Source of the DNA: a virus
Length of the DNA: 41,534 bases
IMG/VR virus record: IMGVR_UViG_3300035212_000327
Coordinates: 1 to 41,534 of that record
Direction: 5' to 3' (one strand)
The notes below the pieces were generated by a model, which saw nothing but the letters and a program-made list of their open reading frames with translations, ran no database searches and was not told the DNA's origin. The position numbers and the translations under genes were made by a program. Positions 8,223 to 16,920 of this stretch are shown here, in pieces. The stretch's first letter is position 1; the number at the start of each line of letters is the position of its first letter.

Positions 8223-9731
8223 TTAGTTAAACATGAAAAGCATACCAAATGTAGAAGATGATCCTCCGGCTACTATATATTCGATAAACGCACCGCCTGG
8301 CGCACCTGCGGCACCAGTACCGTTTGTAGTTGAAACTCTTGCGCCTCCAGATCCACCGCCACCAAAGGCAAGACCTGCTGTTCCTGCTGTTGTTGCGCCA
8401 CCTGCGCCGCCATTACCACCATGAGAACTTCCGCCTGTTCCGGCTGTTGTTCCTGAAGCATTGCCGCCATTATTATCAATGCCTGCTCCACCACCTCCAG
8501 CACCACTGGCACCACTTGCGCCTGTACCTCCTGTACCACCAGATCGAGCAACATCGCCTCCTGAACCTGTACCTCCTGTACCGCCCGCACCGTTATTTGG
8601 ATTACCGCCTACGCCGCCTGTTGCTGTTAGTAATAGAGTGCCGCCACTAGTTGATAATGTTGTACTTGCACCTGTACCACCTACAGTAGTTCCTGTAGTG
8701 CCTGCGCCGCCATCACCAATAACAAGTAAATATTGTGTTCCTGCAGTTGTGGCAATTGTTTCTCTAGCATATCCACCACCGCCACCGCCACCGCCAGCGT
8801 TAGCACTTAAACTTGTCCCTGCACCACCACCACCGCCACCCCACAAATGAACGATCATGGATGTTATGCCGACCGGAGAAGAAGGTACAGTTATAGTTTG
8901 TGAAACAGCAGTTGAATATACAACAGTATGCCAGTAGTTTGTGGTATTTGATGAGTTATAAGTTATTGCTACACCGCCAGGGCCGCCAGCAATACCGCTA
9001 CCTGAGCTATCATCGTCTCTAGCACCACCACCACCACCGAAAGCACCGCCCGATGTTTGTGTGCCTGTATTACCTGAAGAACCGCCTGTGCCGTGAGCAT
9101 TTAATGCGCCACCAGTACCGCTTGATCCTTCGCCAGAAAGACCTACGCCACCGCCGCTTCGGCCCTGGCCAGAGTTAGTAGCACCACCGCCGCCGCCTCC
9201 GCCACCAGATCCGTTTGATCCAGCACCAGTACCACCGCCAGCACCACCATTTCCTGTATAACCACCAGCACCGCCACCACCACCGCCAGCATTATTATCA
9301 GTCGCACCACCACCAGCACCACCTGAACCGCCGCTTGTTCTATTTGTTCCTGTTGAAGCGCCGCCGCCAGCACTTGCTGTTGAGCGATTTTGACCGCCAG
9401 AACCACCAGCACCTGACAGTAGTGCTGTACCTGCTAATGAAATACTACTTCCGCCACCGGCACCACCATTACCACCAGATGAACCAGCAGTACCAGCCGC
9501 ACCGGCAACGACAGTTAGAATGCTTCGTGCTGTTGCTGAAGTTAAAGAACCGTTAGCTAAACCTCCACCGCCGCCGCCTCCGTTGCCTTGGTTTCGATCA
9601 CCTTCAGAACCAGCACCGCCGCCACCGCCACCTACAACGACACCGAGGACGCTCGTAGCATCTGGAGGCACGACATATTTTACTGTCAGTGTTCCAGAAG
9701 CACCGCTAAGAATGTCTGTTTTAGTTACCAT
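8223..9731 (-). CDS. Polyglycine-rich adhesin, two tandem modules
   Basis: 502 aa, dominated by glycine, with many runs of four to six Gly separated by Ala, Ser, Thr or Asn. It is built as two similar modules. Each begins with a short beta region (TLTVKYVVPPDATSVLGVVV near residue 15; TITVPSSPVGITSMIVHLWG near 270), continues into a glycine-rich block, and ends in a segment like GGPGGVAITY or GAPGGAFIEY. Known: glycine-rich motifs in T4-like adhesins (the gp38 type) fold as polyglycine-II lattices with host-binding loops between them. Inferred: a similar lattice here, with the variable loops as binding sites. It lies 12 bases after the long collagen-like fibre gene, with AAGG before the ATG. 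It is not a homologue of gp38 by any residue pattern I can name. Confidence 0.65.
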   Translation of the reverse strand: MVTKTDILSGASGTLTVKYVVPPDATSVLGVVVGGGGGGAGSEGDRNQGNGGGGGGGLANGSLTSATARSILTVVAGAAGTAGSSGGNGGAGGGSSISLAGTALLSGAGGSGGQNRSTASAGGGASTGTNRTSGGSGGAGGGATDNNAGGGGGGAGGYTGNGGAGGGTGAGSNGSGGGGGGGGATNSGQGRSGGGVGLSGEGSSGTGGALNAHGTGGSSGNTGTQTSGGAFGGGGGARDDDSSGSGIAGGPGGVAITYNSSNTTNYWHTVVYSTAVSQTITVPSSPVGITSMIVHLWGGGGGGAGTSLSANAGGGGGGGGYARETIATTAGTQYLLVIGDGGAGTTGTTVGGTGASTTLSTSGGTLLLTATGGVGGNPNNGAGGTGGTGSGGDVARSGGTGGTGASGASGAGGGGAGIDNNGGNASGTTAGTGGSSHGGNGGAGGATTAGTAGLAFGGGGSGGARVSTTNGTGAAGAPGGAFIEYIVAGGSSSTFGMLFMFN

Positions 9732-9743
9732 TACAATAAGCCC

Positions 9744-12700
9744 TTAAGCTGAACCAACACAACGCCATTTTGATGATACTGAATTCCATACGAATCCAAC
9801 GTCAAGTCTATTTGTAGAAACTGTTGTGGTTGGCAATGCTATTGTTGATGCTTCAAATGATGCACCCCAAGTAATAGAGCGTGCGGCTGTGCCAACAATA
9901 TATATCCACAATTTTTGACCATTTGTAGGAGTTCCTGACATCGTAAAACCTGTAATATTTACAGTAAGTGCTGTGATACCATATACATCAACGTTATCTG
10001 TATTAATACTTGGTGTTGCGCTTGATGCTGTAGTTGATACTCTTGGTGTAATCCTAGTACCTGTAACAGTGCCGCCGGTAATAGACACTGAGTCTGATGC
10101 TTGTGTTGCTATTGTTCCAAGACCAAGAGATGTTCTAGATTGAGATGGAGTTTCAAGCGTCCAGCTTGATCCATTACCCACAATAAAGTTATCCGCAGTT
10201 GGAGAAAGTGCCGCTATTTGATCAAGATTTGTGTCCCACGCTTGAACCACTGAACCGATCTGAGCACTATCTACAACTTTGTACCAGTTCATCGCAGTTG
10301 AATCGATTGTGTTTAATGGTGTAAAAGTTGTGGTCCATAATGTTCCCGCGTTTGTTGAGCCCTGATCAATATTTACAGTTGCTCCAGCAATTTCATCGGC
10401 CGTATCTGCGTCTAATGAACGAGTCCAGGTGCCAGAAGCAACTAGATAAATGCCATTTTGAGATGCTGTTCCTTGATTCTTTACAAGAACACGATCCCCA
10501 ACTACTACCGCAATGCCATCAATTGTTTGTGTGCCTGAGCGTGTGATGCTTCCTGTTGTTGCTACTTTAACAGATTTTTTAGTCCAAGCACCGGGAAGAC
10601 TTTCAAGTGTCAGTGTTTGGAATGTTGGAGCAGATCCAGCATTTGATAATAGTGCTTGCCCTGTTGTTCCAGCAGTAGTAAAAGCATAAGCACTACCTGT
10701 GCCATAAGCAACAGCGCCTGCCGTAGGTGTTGCTGATCCATTTGTACCGCCACTAGCAATCGCAAGAGTGCCTGCAAGAGTAACAGCACCTGATGTGGCC
10801 GATGCTGGAGTAAATCCAGTTGTACCAGCAGAGAATGTAGTTACGCCACCACCTGCGCCGGAAGTTCCCTGAGATCCAGTTGTTCCTTGACTGCCGGACC
10901 CCGTTGTACCCTGCGTACCTGTAGCACCTTGAGTAGCGGTATATTGATTTGCTTCAACCCACTGCGAAGTGTCTCCATCATTATAATAGATGTACATCTT
11001 AGCTGTTGTTGAATTCCACCATAAACTATTTGCTGTTGGTGATGATGGTGCCACATCTGAAACGGCTGCTTTAGCTTCGGTGCTTATAAGTCCTTGAATA
11101 CCCTGAGAACCTAAAATACCTTGAGCACCAGTGGCACCTTGTGTAGCAGTACCTACAGTACCTTGAGCACCAGTGGCACCTTGTGTGGCAGTACCTACAG
11201 TACCTTGAGCACCTGTAGTTCCTTGAGTAGCAGTTCCAGTCGTACCTTGAGCACCTGTAGTTCCTTGAGTAGCAGTTCCAGTCGTACCTTGAGCACCTGT
11301 AGTTCCTTGAGTAGCAGTGCCGGTAGCACCTTGTGTGGCAGTGCCGGTAGCACCTTGTGTGGCAGTTCCTGTGGTGCCCTGAGCACCTGTTGTACCCTGA
11401 GTAGCAGTGCCAGTTGTGCCCTGAGCACCTGTTGTACCCTGAGTAGCAGTGCCAGTTGTGCCTTGTGTACCTACAGTACCTTGAGTGCCGACCGTACCTT
11501 GTGTACCTGTTGTGCCTTGTGTGCCGTTAGCGCCTTGAGGACCTTGTCTACCTTGAGCTCCTTGAGCGCCTAATACACCTTGGGCACCTAATATACCTTG
11601 AGCACCTGTAGTTCCTTGAGCACCTGTGGCACCTTGAGTAGCAGTACCTACAGTTCCTTGGGCGCCCGTTGCACCTTGTGTAGCAGTACCTGTGGTACCT
11701 TGAGTACCTGTTGTACCCTGAGTAGCAGTTCCTGTAGTACCTTGAGTACCAAGAATACCCTGAGTGCCAGTTGTACCTTGTGTACCTGTAGTACCTTGAG
11801 TGCCAGTCGTACCTTGTGTACCGTTAGCACCTTGAGGACCTTGTCTACCTTGAACTCCTTGGGAGCCTAATACACCTTGAGCGCCTAATACACCTTGAGC
11901 ACCAGTTGCACCCTGAGTCGCTGTTCCTGTAGTGCCTTGAGCGCCCAATACGCCTTGTGTACCTTGAGTTCCTGTACCACCTTGAACACCTTGTGATCCA
12001 GTTATACCTTGAGTACCAGTTGTGCCTTGAGCACCTGTTGTGCCTTGAGCGCCTGTTGTGCCTTGTGTACCTGTTGTTCCCTGAGTACCTGTTGTTCCCT
12101 GAGTACCTGTAGTTCCTTGAGATCCAGTAATTCCTTGCGTGCCGTTAGTACCTTGAGCACCAGTTGTGCCCTGAGTACCGACGGTGCCTTGCGATCCAAT
12201 TGTTCCTTGAGTACCGTTAGTACCTTGTGTACCAGTGTCGCCCTTATCACCTGTTCTTGCAAACGTGATAACAATATCTTCACTTGCATTGAATGATGTG
12301 ACACCAGAAAGATATGTGCAGTTTACGGTATAGTAGCCAGTAGAGTTGCTTACGCTTGTAATTGTGAAGATTGCAAATCTATTTGCATTGGTCTTATTCA
12401 TAATACTGAAGTGACCCTTCAGCGTACTTGTACTAGTACCAATACCATTTAGAAATGTTGTGAGATCAACAGAAGAATCATTCAGAACATCAATGTACAT
12501 TGCAGTGGCAGAAGAAAGCGTTGCGTTATTAAATCTTAATTTGCCTGTTCCTGGGTCAGCTGCCGTTGTAACAGTATCGAATGTGAAGTCAAATGATGCG
12601 CCACCAAAATTACCTTGTGTACCCTGCGTACCGGTTGTGCCTTGAGTCGCTGTACCTGTAATACCTTGTGTGCCTAAATTTCCTTGTGCACCTAGAACAC

Positions 12701-13658
12701 CCTGTGTACCTAGTGTACCCTGAGAACCGGTCGTACCTTGTGTGCCTGTAGTACCTTGAGTGCCTGTAGTACCTTGAGTACCATTCGTGCCTTGTGTACC
12801 TGTTGTGCCTTGTCTACCTTGGGCACCTTGCGCGCCTGTAGTTCCTTGTGATCCAGTCGTGCCTTGAGAACCTAAAGTTCCTTGAACACCCTGAGTACCC
12901 TGAGAACCCAATACACCTTGCGTACCTTGGGTACCAGTTGTTCCCTGTGCGCCTGTCGTTCCTTGTGATCCGACAGTACCTTGTGTACCTGTTGTTCCTT
13001 GTGATCCAGTCGTGCCTTGAGAACCTGTTGTGCCTTGTGATCCAGTCGTGCCTTGAGAACCTAAAGTTCCTTGAACACCCTGAGTACCCTGAGAACCTAA
13101 TACACCTTGCGTACCTTGGGTACCAGTTGTTCCCTGTATGCCAGTAGTGCCTTGAGAACCTAAAGTTCCTTGTGTTCCATTAGTACCTTGTGTTCCAGTT
13201 GTTCCTTGAGAACCCAATACACCTTGCGTACCTTGGGTACCAGTTGTGCCTTGAGTGCCAGTAGCACCTTGAATGTTTGTCGGACTGCCGTTAATAAAGA
13301 ACGAACTGGCATTCACACTACCAGCCACATCAACTTTGTAGTTGGCATTCGCTCTACCGATACCGACATTTCCGCCAAATGGAGCAAGTGTTATCAATCC
13401 ATTAGCATTTACTTCAACAGACGGAATACCTGAAACGTCATTGACTGAAAAGATTGTATTTGTCAGATCATTTGTAATAGAGAATAACTGTCCAGCAGAA
13501 CCTTCAAATGAAAGTGTTCCGCTTTGAGTTGTGTAAACTCTTACGTTGATATCTGTGTTTGAAGTTGCATCACCACCAGAGAAGCGGATGGAAGGCACAT
13601 TGGCTGCATCCGTGTCTCTGTTTGGAGTGATTACTATGTTTTTGTATGTATTGGCCAT
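9744..13658 (-). CDS. Long collagen-like tail fibre with interrupted triplets
   Basis: 1304 aa. Residues 1-125 form an N-terminal beta domain (KNIVITPNRDTDAANVPSIR... NVGIGRANANYKVDVAG). Residues about 131-348 are Gly-X-Y repeats rich in GTQ, GTT and GSQ. Residues 349-471 are a globular insert also present in the 1030-aa fibre (GKLRFNNATLSSATAMYIDV). Residues 472-853 are a second collagenous rod entered through TGDKGDTG and broken about 13 times by GTATQ. The C-terminal region holds PSSPTANSLWWNSTTAKMYI, then a module with DGIAVVVGDRVLVKNQGTAS and ASQNGIYLVASGTWTRS known from phage fibres, and a beta tip. Proline is nearly absent from the rods. Predicted to be a trimeric fibre on the virion. 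The ATG at 13658 has no strong ribosome site and lies eight bases after the upstream stop. Confidence 0.8.
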   Translation of the reverse strand: MANTYKNIVITPNRDTDAANVPSIRFSGGDATSNTDINVRVYTTQSGTLSFEGSAGQLFSITNDLTNTIFSVNDVSGIPSVEVNANGLITLAPFGGNVGIGRANANYKVDVAGSVNASSFFINGSPTNIQGATGTQGTTGTQGTQGVLGSQGTTGTQGTNGTQGTLGSQGTTGIQGTTGTQGTQGVLGSQGTQGVQGTLGSQGTTGSQGTTGSQGTTGSQGTTGTQGTVGSQGTTGAQGTTGTQGTQGVLGSQGTQGVQGTLGSQGTTGSQGTTGAQGAQGRQGTTGTQGTNGTQGTTGTQGTTGTQGTTGSQGTLGTQGVLGAQGNLGTQGITGTATQGTTGTQGTQGNFGGASFDFTFDTVTTAADPGTGKLRFNNATLSSATAMYIDVLNDSSVDLTTFLNGIGTSTSTLKGHFSIMNKTNANRFAIFTITSVSNSTGYYTVNCTYLSGVTSFNASEDIVITFARTGDKGDTGTQGTNGTQGTIGSQGTVGTQGTTGAQGTNGTQGITGSQGTTGTQGTTGTQGTTGTQGTTGAQGTTGAQGTTGTQGITGSQGVQGGTGTQGTQGVLGAQGTTGTATQGATGAQGVLGAQGVLGSQGVQGRQGPQGANGTQGTTGTQGTTGTQGTTGTQGILGTQGTTGTATQGTTGTQGTTGTATQGATGAQGTVGTATQGATGAQGTTGAQGILGAQGVLGAQGAQGRQGPQGANGTQGTTGTQGTVGTQGTVGTQGTTGTATQGTTGAQGTTGTATQGTTGAQGTTGTATQGATGTATQGATGTATQGTTGAQGTTGTATQGTTGAQGTTGTATQGTTGAQGTVGTATQGATGAQGTVGTATQGATGAQGILGSQGIQGLISTEAKAAVSDVAPSSPTANSLWWNSTTAKMYIYYNDGDTSQWVEANQYTATQGATGTQGTTGSGSQGTTGSQGTSGAGGGVTTFSAGTTGFTPASATSGAVTLAGTLAIASGGTNGSATPTAGAVAYGTGSAYAFTTAGTTGQALLSNAGSAPTFQTLTLESLPGAWTKKSVKVATTGSITRSGTQTIDGIAVVVGDRVLVKNQGTASQNGIYLVASGTWTRSLDADTADEIAGATVNIDQGSTNAGTLWTTTFTPLNTIDSTAMNWYKVVDSAQIGSVVQAWDTNLDQIAALSPTADNFIVGNGSSWTLETPSQSRTSLGLGTIATQASDSVSITGGTVTGTRITPRVSTTASSATPSINTDNVDVYGITALTVNITGFTMSGTPTNGQKLWIYIVGTAARSITWGASFEASTIALPTTTVSTNRLDVGFVWNSVSSKWRCVGSA
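12844..13137. repeat. Direct repeat of about 105 bp in the long collagen-like gene
   Basis: 12844-12948 and 13033-13137 are the same with one visible mismatch; the period is 189 bases, or 63 residues (21 Gly-X-Y triplets). A third, partial copy begins near 13209. Exact repeats of this length favour slippage and recombination that change rod length without losing the frame. Confidence 0.8.
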
Positions 13659-13666
13659 GTTACTAT

Positions 13667-14812
13667 TTAGATTCCAAATCTACCGCGAAGAGCGTTAAAG
13701 TTTTGTTGGATTTCTGCTGCTGTTAGAGCGCGACTGTATGCTTGTACGTTAGAACTATGCCCTTTCCAAGTTTGTCCGCCTCCTCTATTAAACCAAGTAG
13801 CAGTTGCCGCTGGAGTTGTATACGCAGTTCCTGTTCCGACCAAATTTCCATTTACATAATAAGAAGCCGCTGAAGATCCTGAAGGTTTGGATAATGCTAC
13901 ATGAACCCACTGATTTCTATAGACTGTTGGTGTTGTATAATTACCACCAGTATCGAACTCAATCTGACCAGAAGTATTCCACCATATCATAGGTGTTGTT
14001 GATGCGCTATCAACAAAATTTCTATAAGTTGCTGTTGATTCTGTAGAGTATAACCATCCCATGTAGGTTACGGCTTGACCAGCCGTTGTGGCAAATGAAG
14101 AACTAATATAATCATCAACACCATCAAAAGTAAATGTATTATTAGAATAATAAGTTAAATTATTTATAGTTATTGTAGTATTTTTGCTCAAATCTAGTAA
14201 TGCTTGTGCAGAACTTCTTGATGTGCTTGTAAATGTTGTGCAAAAAGCACCTTGCTCTACTTGAACATCTTTTATCCAAACAAAATCTGTGCCTGAATTG
14301 AAAGTCGTACCATCTGATAATGGTCGAGTGCCAAGATATCCTACTTGTGATGTTGTAGGATTAGCATAACCTGTGCTATATATGAAACCTTCTACTTTAT
14401 TACTGATGATCTCTAAGCCATCTTCATATCCAATAGATGTTGATGTGTATGTACCACCATTAGTCATGTTAGGATCATTAACATAATAAAGGCTTCCAAA
14501 AGTAAGAAACTTATTTCTTACGTTTGTTTTCATTAAACATTGTGCGCTATAAGCAACTCCACCTGTAAAAGTTGCACCTGATATGTACATTGAAAATGGA
14601 TATGTTCCCGCATTCCAAGTTCCTGATATGCTATATTTTTTCCACCCATTTTCTAAACCGACATATGTCAAGGTTATAGTCTGCATTCCACCTAAACCTT
14701 GATCAGAATTTATATTTGTTGTTGGTGCGCCTTTCCATGACTTAGAGTTGCCTATATCAAAACTAAAAACTAAACTATCATTCAAAATTTTTGGACCAGC
14801 GTAAACACTCAT
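13667..14812 (-). CDS. LamG/concanavalin-A-like lectin-fold fibre protein 1
   Basis: 381 aa. The start, GPKILNDSLVFSFDIGNSKS, and the later FTFDGVDDYISS, WVHVALSKP, SYYVNGNLVGTG and YSRALTAAEIQQNFNALRGR together are the classic LamG-like jellyroll layout (laminin G/ConA-like). Here the domain is split by an inserted region of about 150 residues between the first strand and FDGVDDY; this insert includes ENGWKKYSISGTWNAGTYPF, similar to a carbohydrate-binding module. The start codon overlaps the previous stop as ATGA. The ribosome site GGAAGG is encoded inside the conserved C-terminal codons of the preceding LamG gene. Role inferred: binds a host polysaccharide from the end of a fibre. No hydrolase catalytic motif seen. 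Confidence 0.72.
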   Translation of the reverse strand: MSVYAGPKILNDSLVFSFDIGNSKSWKGAPTTNINSDQGLGGMQTITLTYVGLENGWKKYSISGTWNAGTYPFSMYISGATFTGGVAYSAQCLMKTNVRNKFLTFGSLYYVNDPNMTNGGTYTSTSIGYEDGLEIISNKVEGFIYSTGYANPTTSQVGYLGTRPLSDGTTFNSGTDFVWIKDVQVEQGAFCTTFTSTSRSSAQALLDLSKNTTITINNLTYYSNNTFTFDGVDDYISSSFATTAGQAVTYMGWLYSTESTATYRNFVDSASTTPMIWWNTSGQIEFDTGGNYTTPTVYRNQWVHVALSKPSGSSAASYYVNGNLVGTGTAYTTPAATATWFNRGGGQTWKGHSSNVQAYSRALTAAEIQQNFNALRGRFGI

Positions 14813-15516
14813 AGTCCGTACCTTCCACGAAGAGCGTTGAAGTTTTGTTGGATTTCTGTTGCTGACAAAACGCGACTGTAGTATGTAAAATATGAGATGT
14901 TACTTATCATCCTGTTTGTTGTGCCGCCTTGGTACCTACTTCCAATAACACTATCGCTTACTACTGTATTGATAAACGTTGTTCCAAGAGATGCGTCTGT
15001 TAGCGTCCAAATGTGTTGTCCGTTATTGTATACTTTAAATGTACTTGAAGGCCAGTCCAATGTCATCGTTACATTGTGCCATTTATTAAGAACAACTATA
15101 CCTGTTGGTCCTAAATATGCTTCAATTTGTGCTGATGTTGTGGAATAAAGATTGCCTCTTAGAAACGTTCTGTATTGACCGTTATCATCAAAACCAAGAT
15201 AGTGTCTTGCATTTTCTCTAGAAAAGATGCAATCTACTCCAGAAGCGTTGAATGATGTTGGATAGAACCAGCAAGAGTATGAGAATGTGATGAGAGTTAG
15301 ATCAGTCTTGTTTTGCAGATCAACATAATCATCCGTGCCATCAAGTGTAAGATAACTGTTACTGTAAGAAACACCATTCACAAGTGTTCCGTTATTACCT
15401 CTACCACTCAAATCAGTCCAAGTTGTTCCACTACCAGAATATGATTTTGGATTACCAGCATCTAAACATAGCACCAATCCGTCAGTAACAATCTTTGGTG
15501 AATGACTTAATCCCAC
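14809..15516 (-). CDS. LamG/concanavalin-A-like lectin-fold fibre protein 2 (compact)
   Basis: 235 aa, the minimal version of the family. It has VTDGLVLCLDAGNPKSYSGS, TWTDLSGRGNNGTLVNGV, LTLDGTDDYVDL, a long central beta region, FKVYNNGQHIW and YYSRVLSATEIQQNFNALRG. This is a single LamG_3-type domain with no extra insert. The start is GTG at 15516; the upstream sequence AGAGGAAATGTAA gives a good ribosome site and no ATG lies nearby, so GTG is accepted. It follows the 85-aa gene without a gap and overlaps the next LamG gene by four bases. Inferred: a glycan-binding fibre head. Its similarity to the genes on both sides points to local duplication. Confidence 0.75.
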   Translation of the reverse strand: MGLSHSPKIVTDGLVLCLDAGNPKSYSGSGTTWTDLSGRGNNGTLVNGVSYSNSYLTLDGTDDYVDLQNKTDLTLITFSYSCWFYPTSFNASGVDCIFSRENARHYLGFDDNGQYRTFLRGNLYSTTSAQIEAYLGPTGIVVLNKWHNVTMTLDWPSSTFKVYNNGQHIWTLTDASLGTTFINTVVSDSVIGSRYQGGTTNRMISNISYFTYYSRVLSATEIQQNFNALRGRYGL

Positions 15517-15774
15517 TTACATTTCCTCTGACATTGGTATTGTCCATGCTTCTGTGTTCATCTCAGCAAGGATTTCACTGTGAGTCAAATACTCACCTTT
15601 GGTTGTTAGAGATTCAACACATGGTGGCACATTACCATCCCACTTGACGAATGTTAGTGTTCCATCTACTGACCGACGAACAGTATCAGCACTTGTTTCT
15701 AGTACCTGTGAGAAGTCTATGCTATCAAGTTCCGATACATTGAAGATTACATATTGTCTGGTTTCAAATTCCAT
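15517..15774 (-). CDS. Small conserved phage protein of unknown function between lectin-fold genes
   Basis: 85 aa. It contains YVIFNVSELDSIDFSQVLET, then SADTVRRSVDGTLTFVKWDG, and ends in HSEILAEMNTEAWT. I recognise this as a small conserved protein type of aquatic T4-like phages, generally placed beside fibre genes, with no assigned role. No membrane segment or catalytic motif is visible. Its start overlaps the end of the third LamG gene by 11 bases. The ribosome site AAGGAG falls in the Thr-Arg-Ser codons of that neighbour, which differ from the other LamG genes at exactly this point. A chaperone or fibre-assembly role is possible because of its size and position, but this is a guess. Confidence 0.6.
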   Translation of the reverse strand: MEFETRQYVIFNVSELDSIDFSQVLETSADTVRRSVDGTLTFVKWDGNVPPCVESLTTKGEYLTHSEILAEMNTEAWTIPMSEEM

Positions 15775-16918
15775 AACGACTCCTTGTTGCGTTGAAGTTT
15801 TGTTGGATTTCTGTTGATGTTAAAACCTGGTTATAGTGACTAAATTGATAAAAGTTTCCAACTAGATATTCTATATCAGAACCGCCTAAAGTTATAGTTG
15901 TATTATAAGTTGTATTCCAACCGGTTCGAGATACACTTCCTGCTAAACTACCATTTATGTATGTAGATAATAGATTGTTTGTAGCATCACATGTAACTGC
16001 AACATGAGCGATTGCGTTGTCAGCAATAGTACCAACAGTATGTGCAGGAGATGGCGACAATGTATTGTAATAGCAAAAAATACCTCCGCTTGCTTTTCCA
16101 ATATAAAGTGAGTTAGCACTTCTGTATGAAAGGATATTTCTTTGACCACCAGCATAGGTAGGAAGTTTGACCACAAACTGGGTTGTTGAATTATAAGCCC
16201 TAATAGTATCAGAAGCACACTGAAAACTCACATAATCATCAACTCCATCAAAAACTAAAGACCCACCATTAGCACCACTAAAAGTTGGACCATTAGTCAA
16301 TGTCCCATTACTACCTCTACCAGTCAAATCTTGCCACATAGTATTGTTTAAAAATTGTGGTCTATTCGCACTTACTGGAACATAGGGTAGATAGTAACTA
16401 AACGGAGTTAATTGCACTCCCCAAACATATGCTCCACTAATATTATCAAAACTCATTTCTATGTAATAAAGATTAGTTTCATTTGTTGTGTGAAAATTAA
16501 CTAAATACCATCCGTCAGGTAGAACTTCATAACTTCCTGTGTAGTTTGACAAACTCGAAAAAGTTCTAGTTGAAAATGTGAATGTTCCGCCTGTTCCCAT
16601 ACCAACATGATCAAATCTAAAACTGTTAGTGGCACCAGCTGGTTTTAGGAAGAATGAATGTGTAGCATTACCGGTTGGAAATGCAGGAAAATAATAGCCA
16701 AAACCTGTACCAGATGTTGAAAGAAGATCAGCAGTTTGCGTTCCATCTGGGGCAGCAGTGGAATTTGCACTAATAGATGCTCCTGCTCTTAATCCTAAAT
16801 ACGCACCTAAATTTTCAGGACTTGCAATAACATTATAGCCCTTACTCTTAGAATTTGCTGCATCTAATGCCAGCACCAATCCATTAGTAACTATCTTTGG
16901 ATTATAAGCAATACCCAT
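15764..16918 (-). CDS. LamG/concanavalin-A-like lectin-fold fibre protein 3 with CBM-like insert
   Basis: 384 aa. The family start, NPKIVTNGLVLALDAANSKS, is followed by an insert of about 150 residues with a beta-sandwich look (ADLLSTSGTGFGYYFPAFPT and ENLYYIEMSFDN-like strands), then MWQDLTGRGSNGTLTNGPTF, LVFDGVDDYVSF, LLSTYINGSLAGSV and HYNQVLTSTEIQQNFNATRS. It is thus a LamG domain carrying a carbohydrate-binding-module-like insert, as in LamG protein 1. The gene starts two bases after the stop of the 1030-aa collagen-like fibre, so it may form the distal head of that fibre or an independent lectin. Binding target unknown. Confidence 0.72.
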   Translation of the reverse strand: MGIAYNPKIVTNGLVLALDAANSKSKGYNVIASPENLGAYLGLRAGASISANSTAAPDGTQTADLLSTSGTGFGYYFPAFPTGNATHSFFLKPAGATNSFRFDHVGMGTGGTFTFSTRTFSSLSNYTGSYEVLPDGWYLVNFHTTNETNLYYIEMSFDNISGAYVWGVQLTPFSYYLPYVPVSANRPQFLNNTMWQDLTGRGSNGTLTNGPTFSGANGGSLVFDGVDDYVSFQCASDTIRAYNSTTQFVVKLPTYAGGQRNILSYRSANSLYIGKASGGIFCYYNTLSPSPAHTVGTIADNAIAHVAVTCDATNNLLSTYINGSLAGSVSRTGWNTTYNTTITLGGSDIEYLVGNFYQFSHYNQVLTSTEIQQNFNATRSRYGI

Positions 16919-16920
16919 CG

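Noticed and set aside
8233-9747. Proline-rich plus-strand frames opposite the polyglycine gene
   Set aside because: GGN codons read as NCC on the other strand give proline runs; the minus-strand frame has the fibre context and ribosome site.
11121-11870. Plus-strand Ser/Cys/Thr-rich open frames inside the collagen gene (and similar ones at 12009-12296 and 17761-19433)
   Set aside because: They are the antisense of a nine-base periodic Gly-X-Y gene; periodic codons keep other frames free of stops. No ribosome sites, and compositions are artificial.
11100-13260. CRISPR-like short repeats
   Set aside because: The repeats are tandem, in frame and without unique spacers; they code for collagen triplets.
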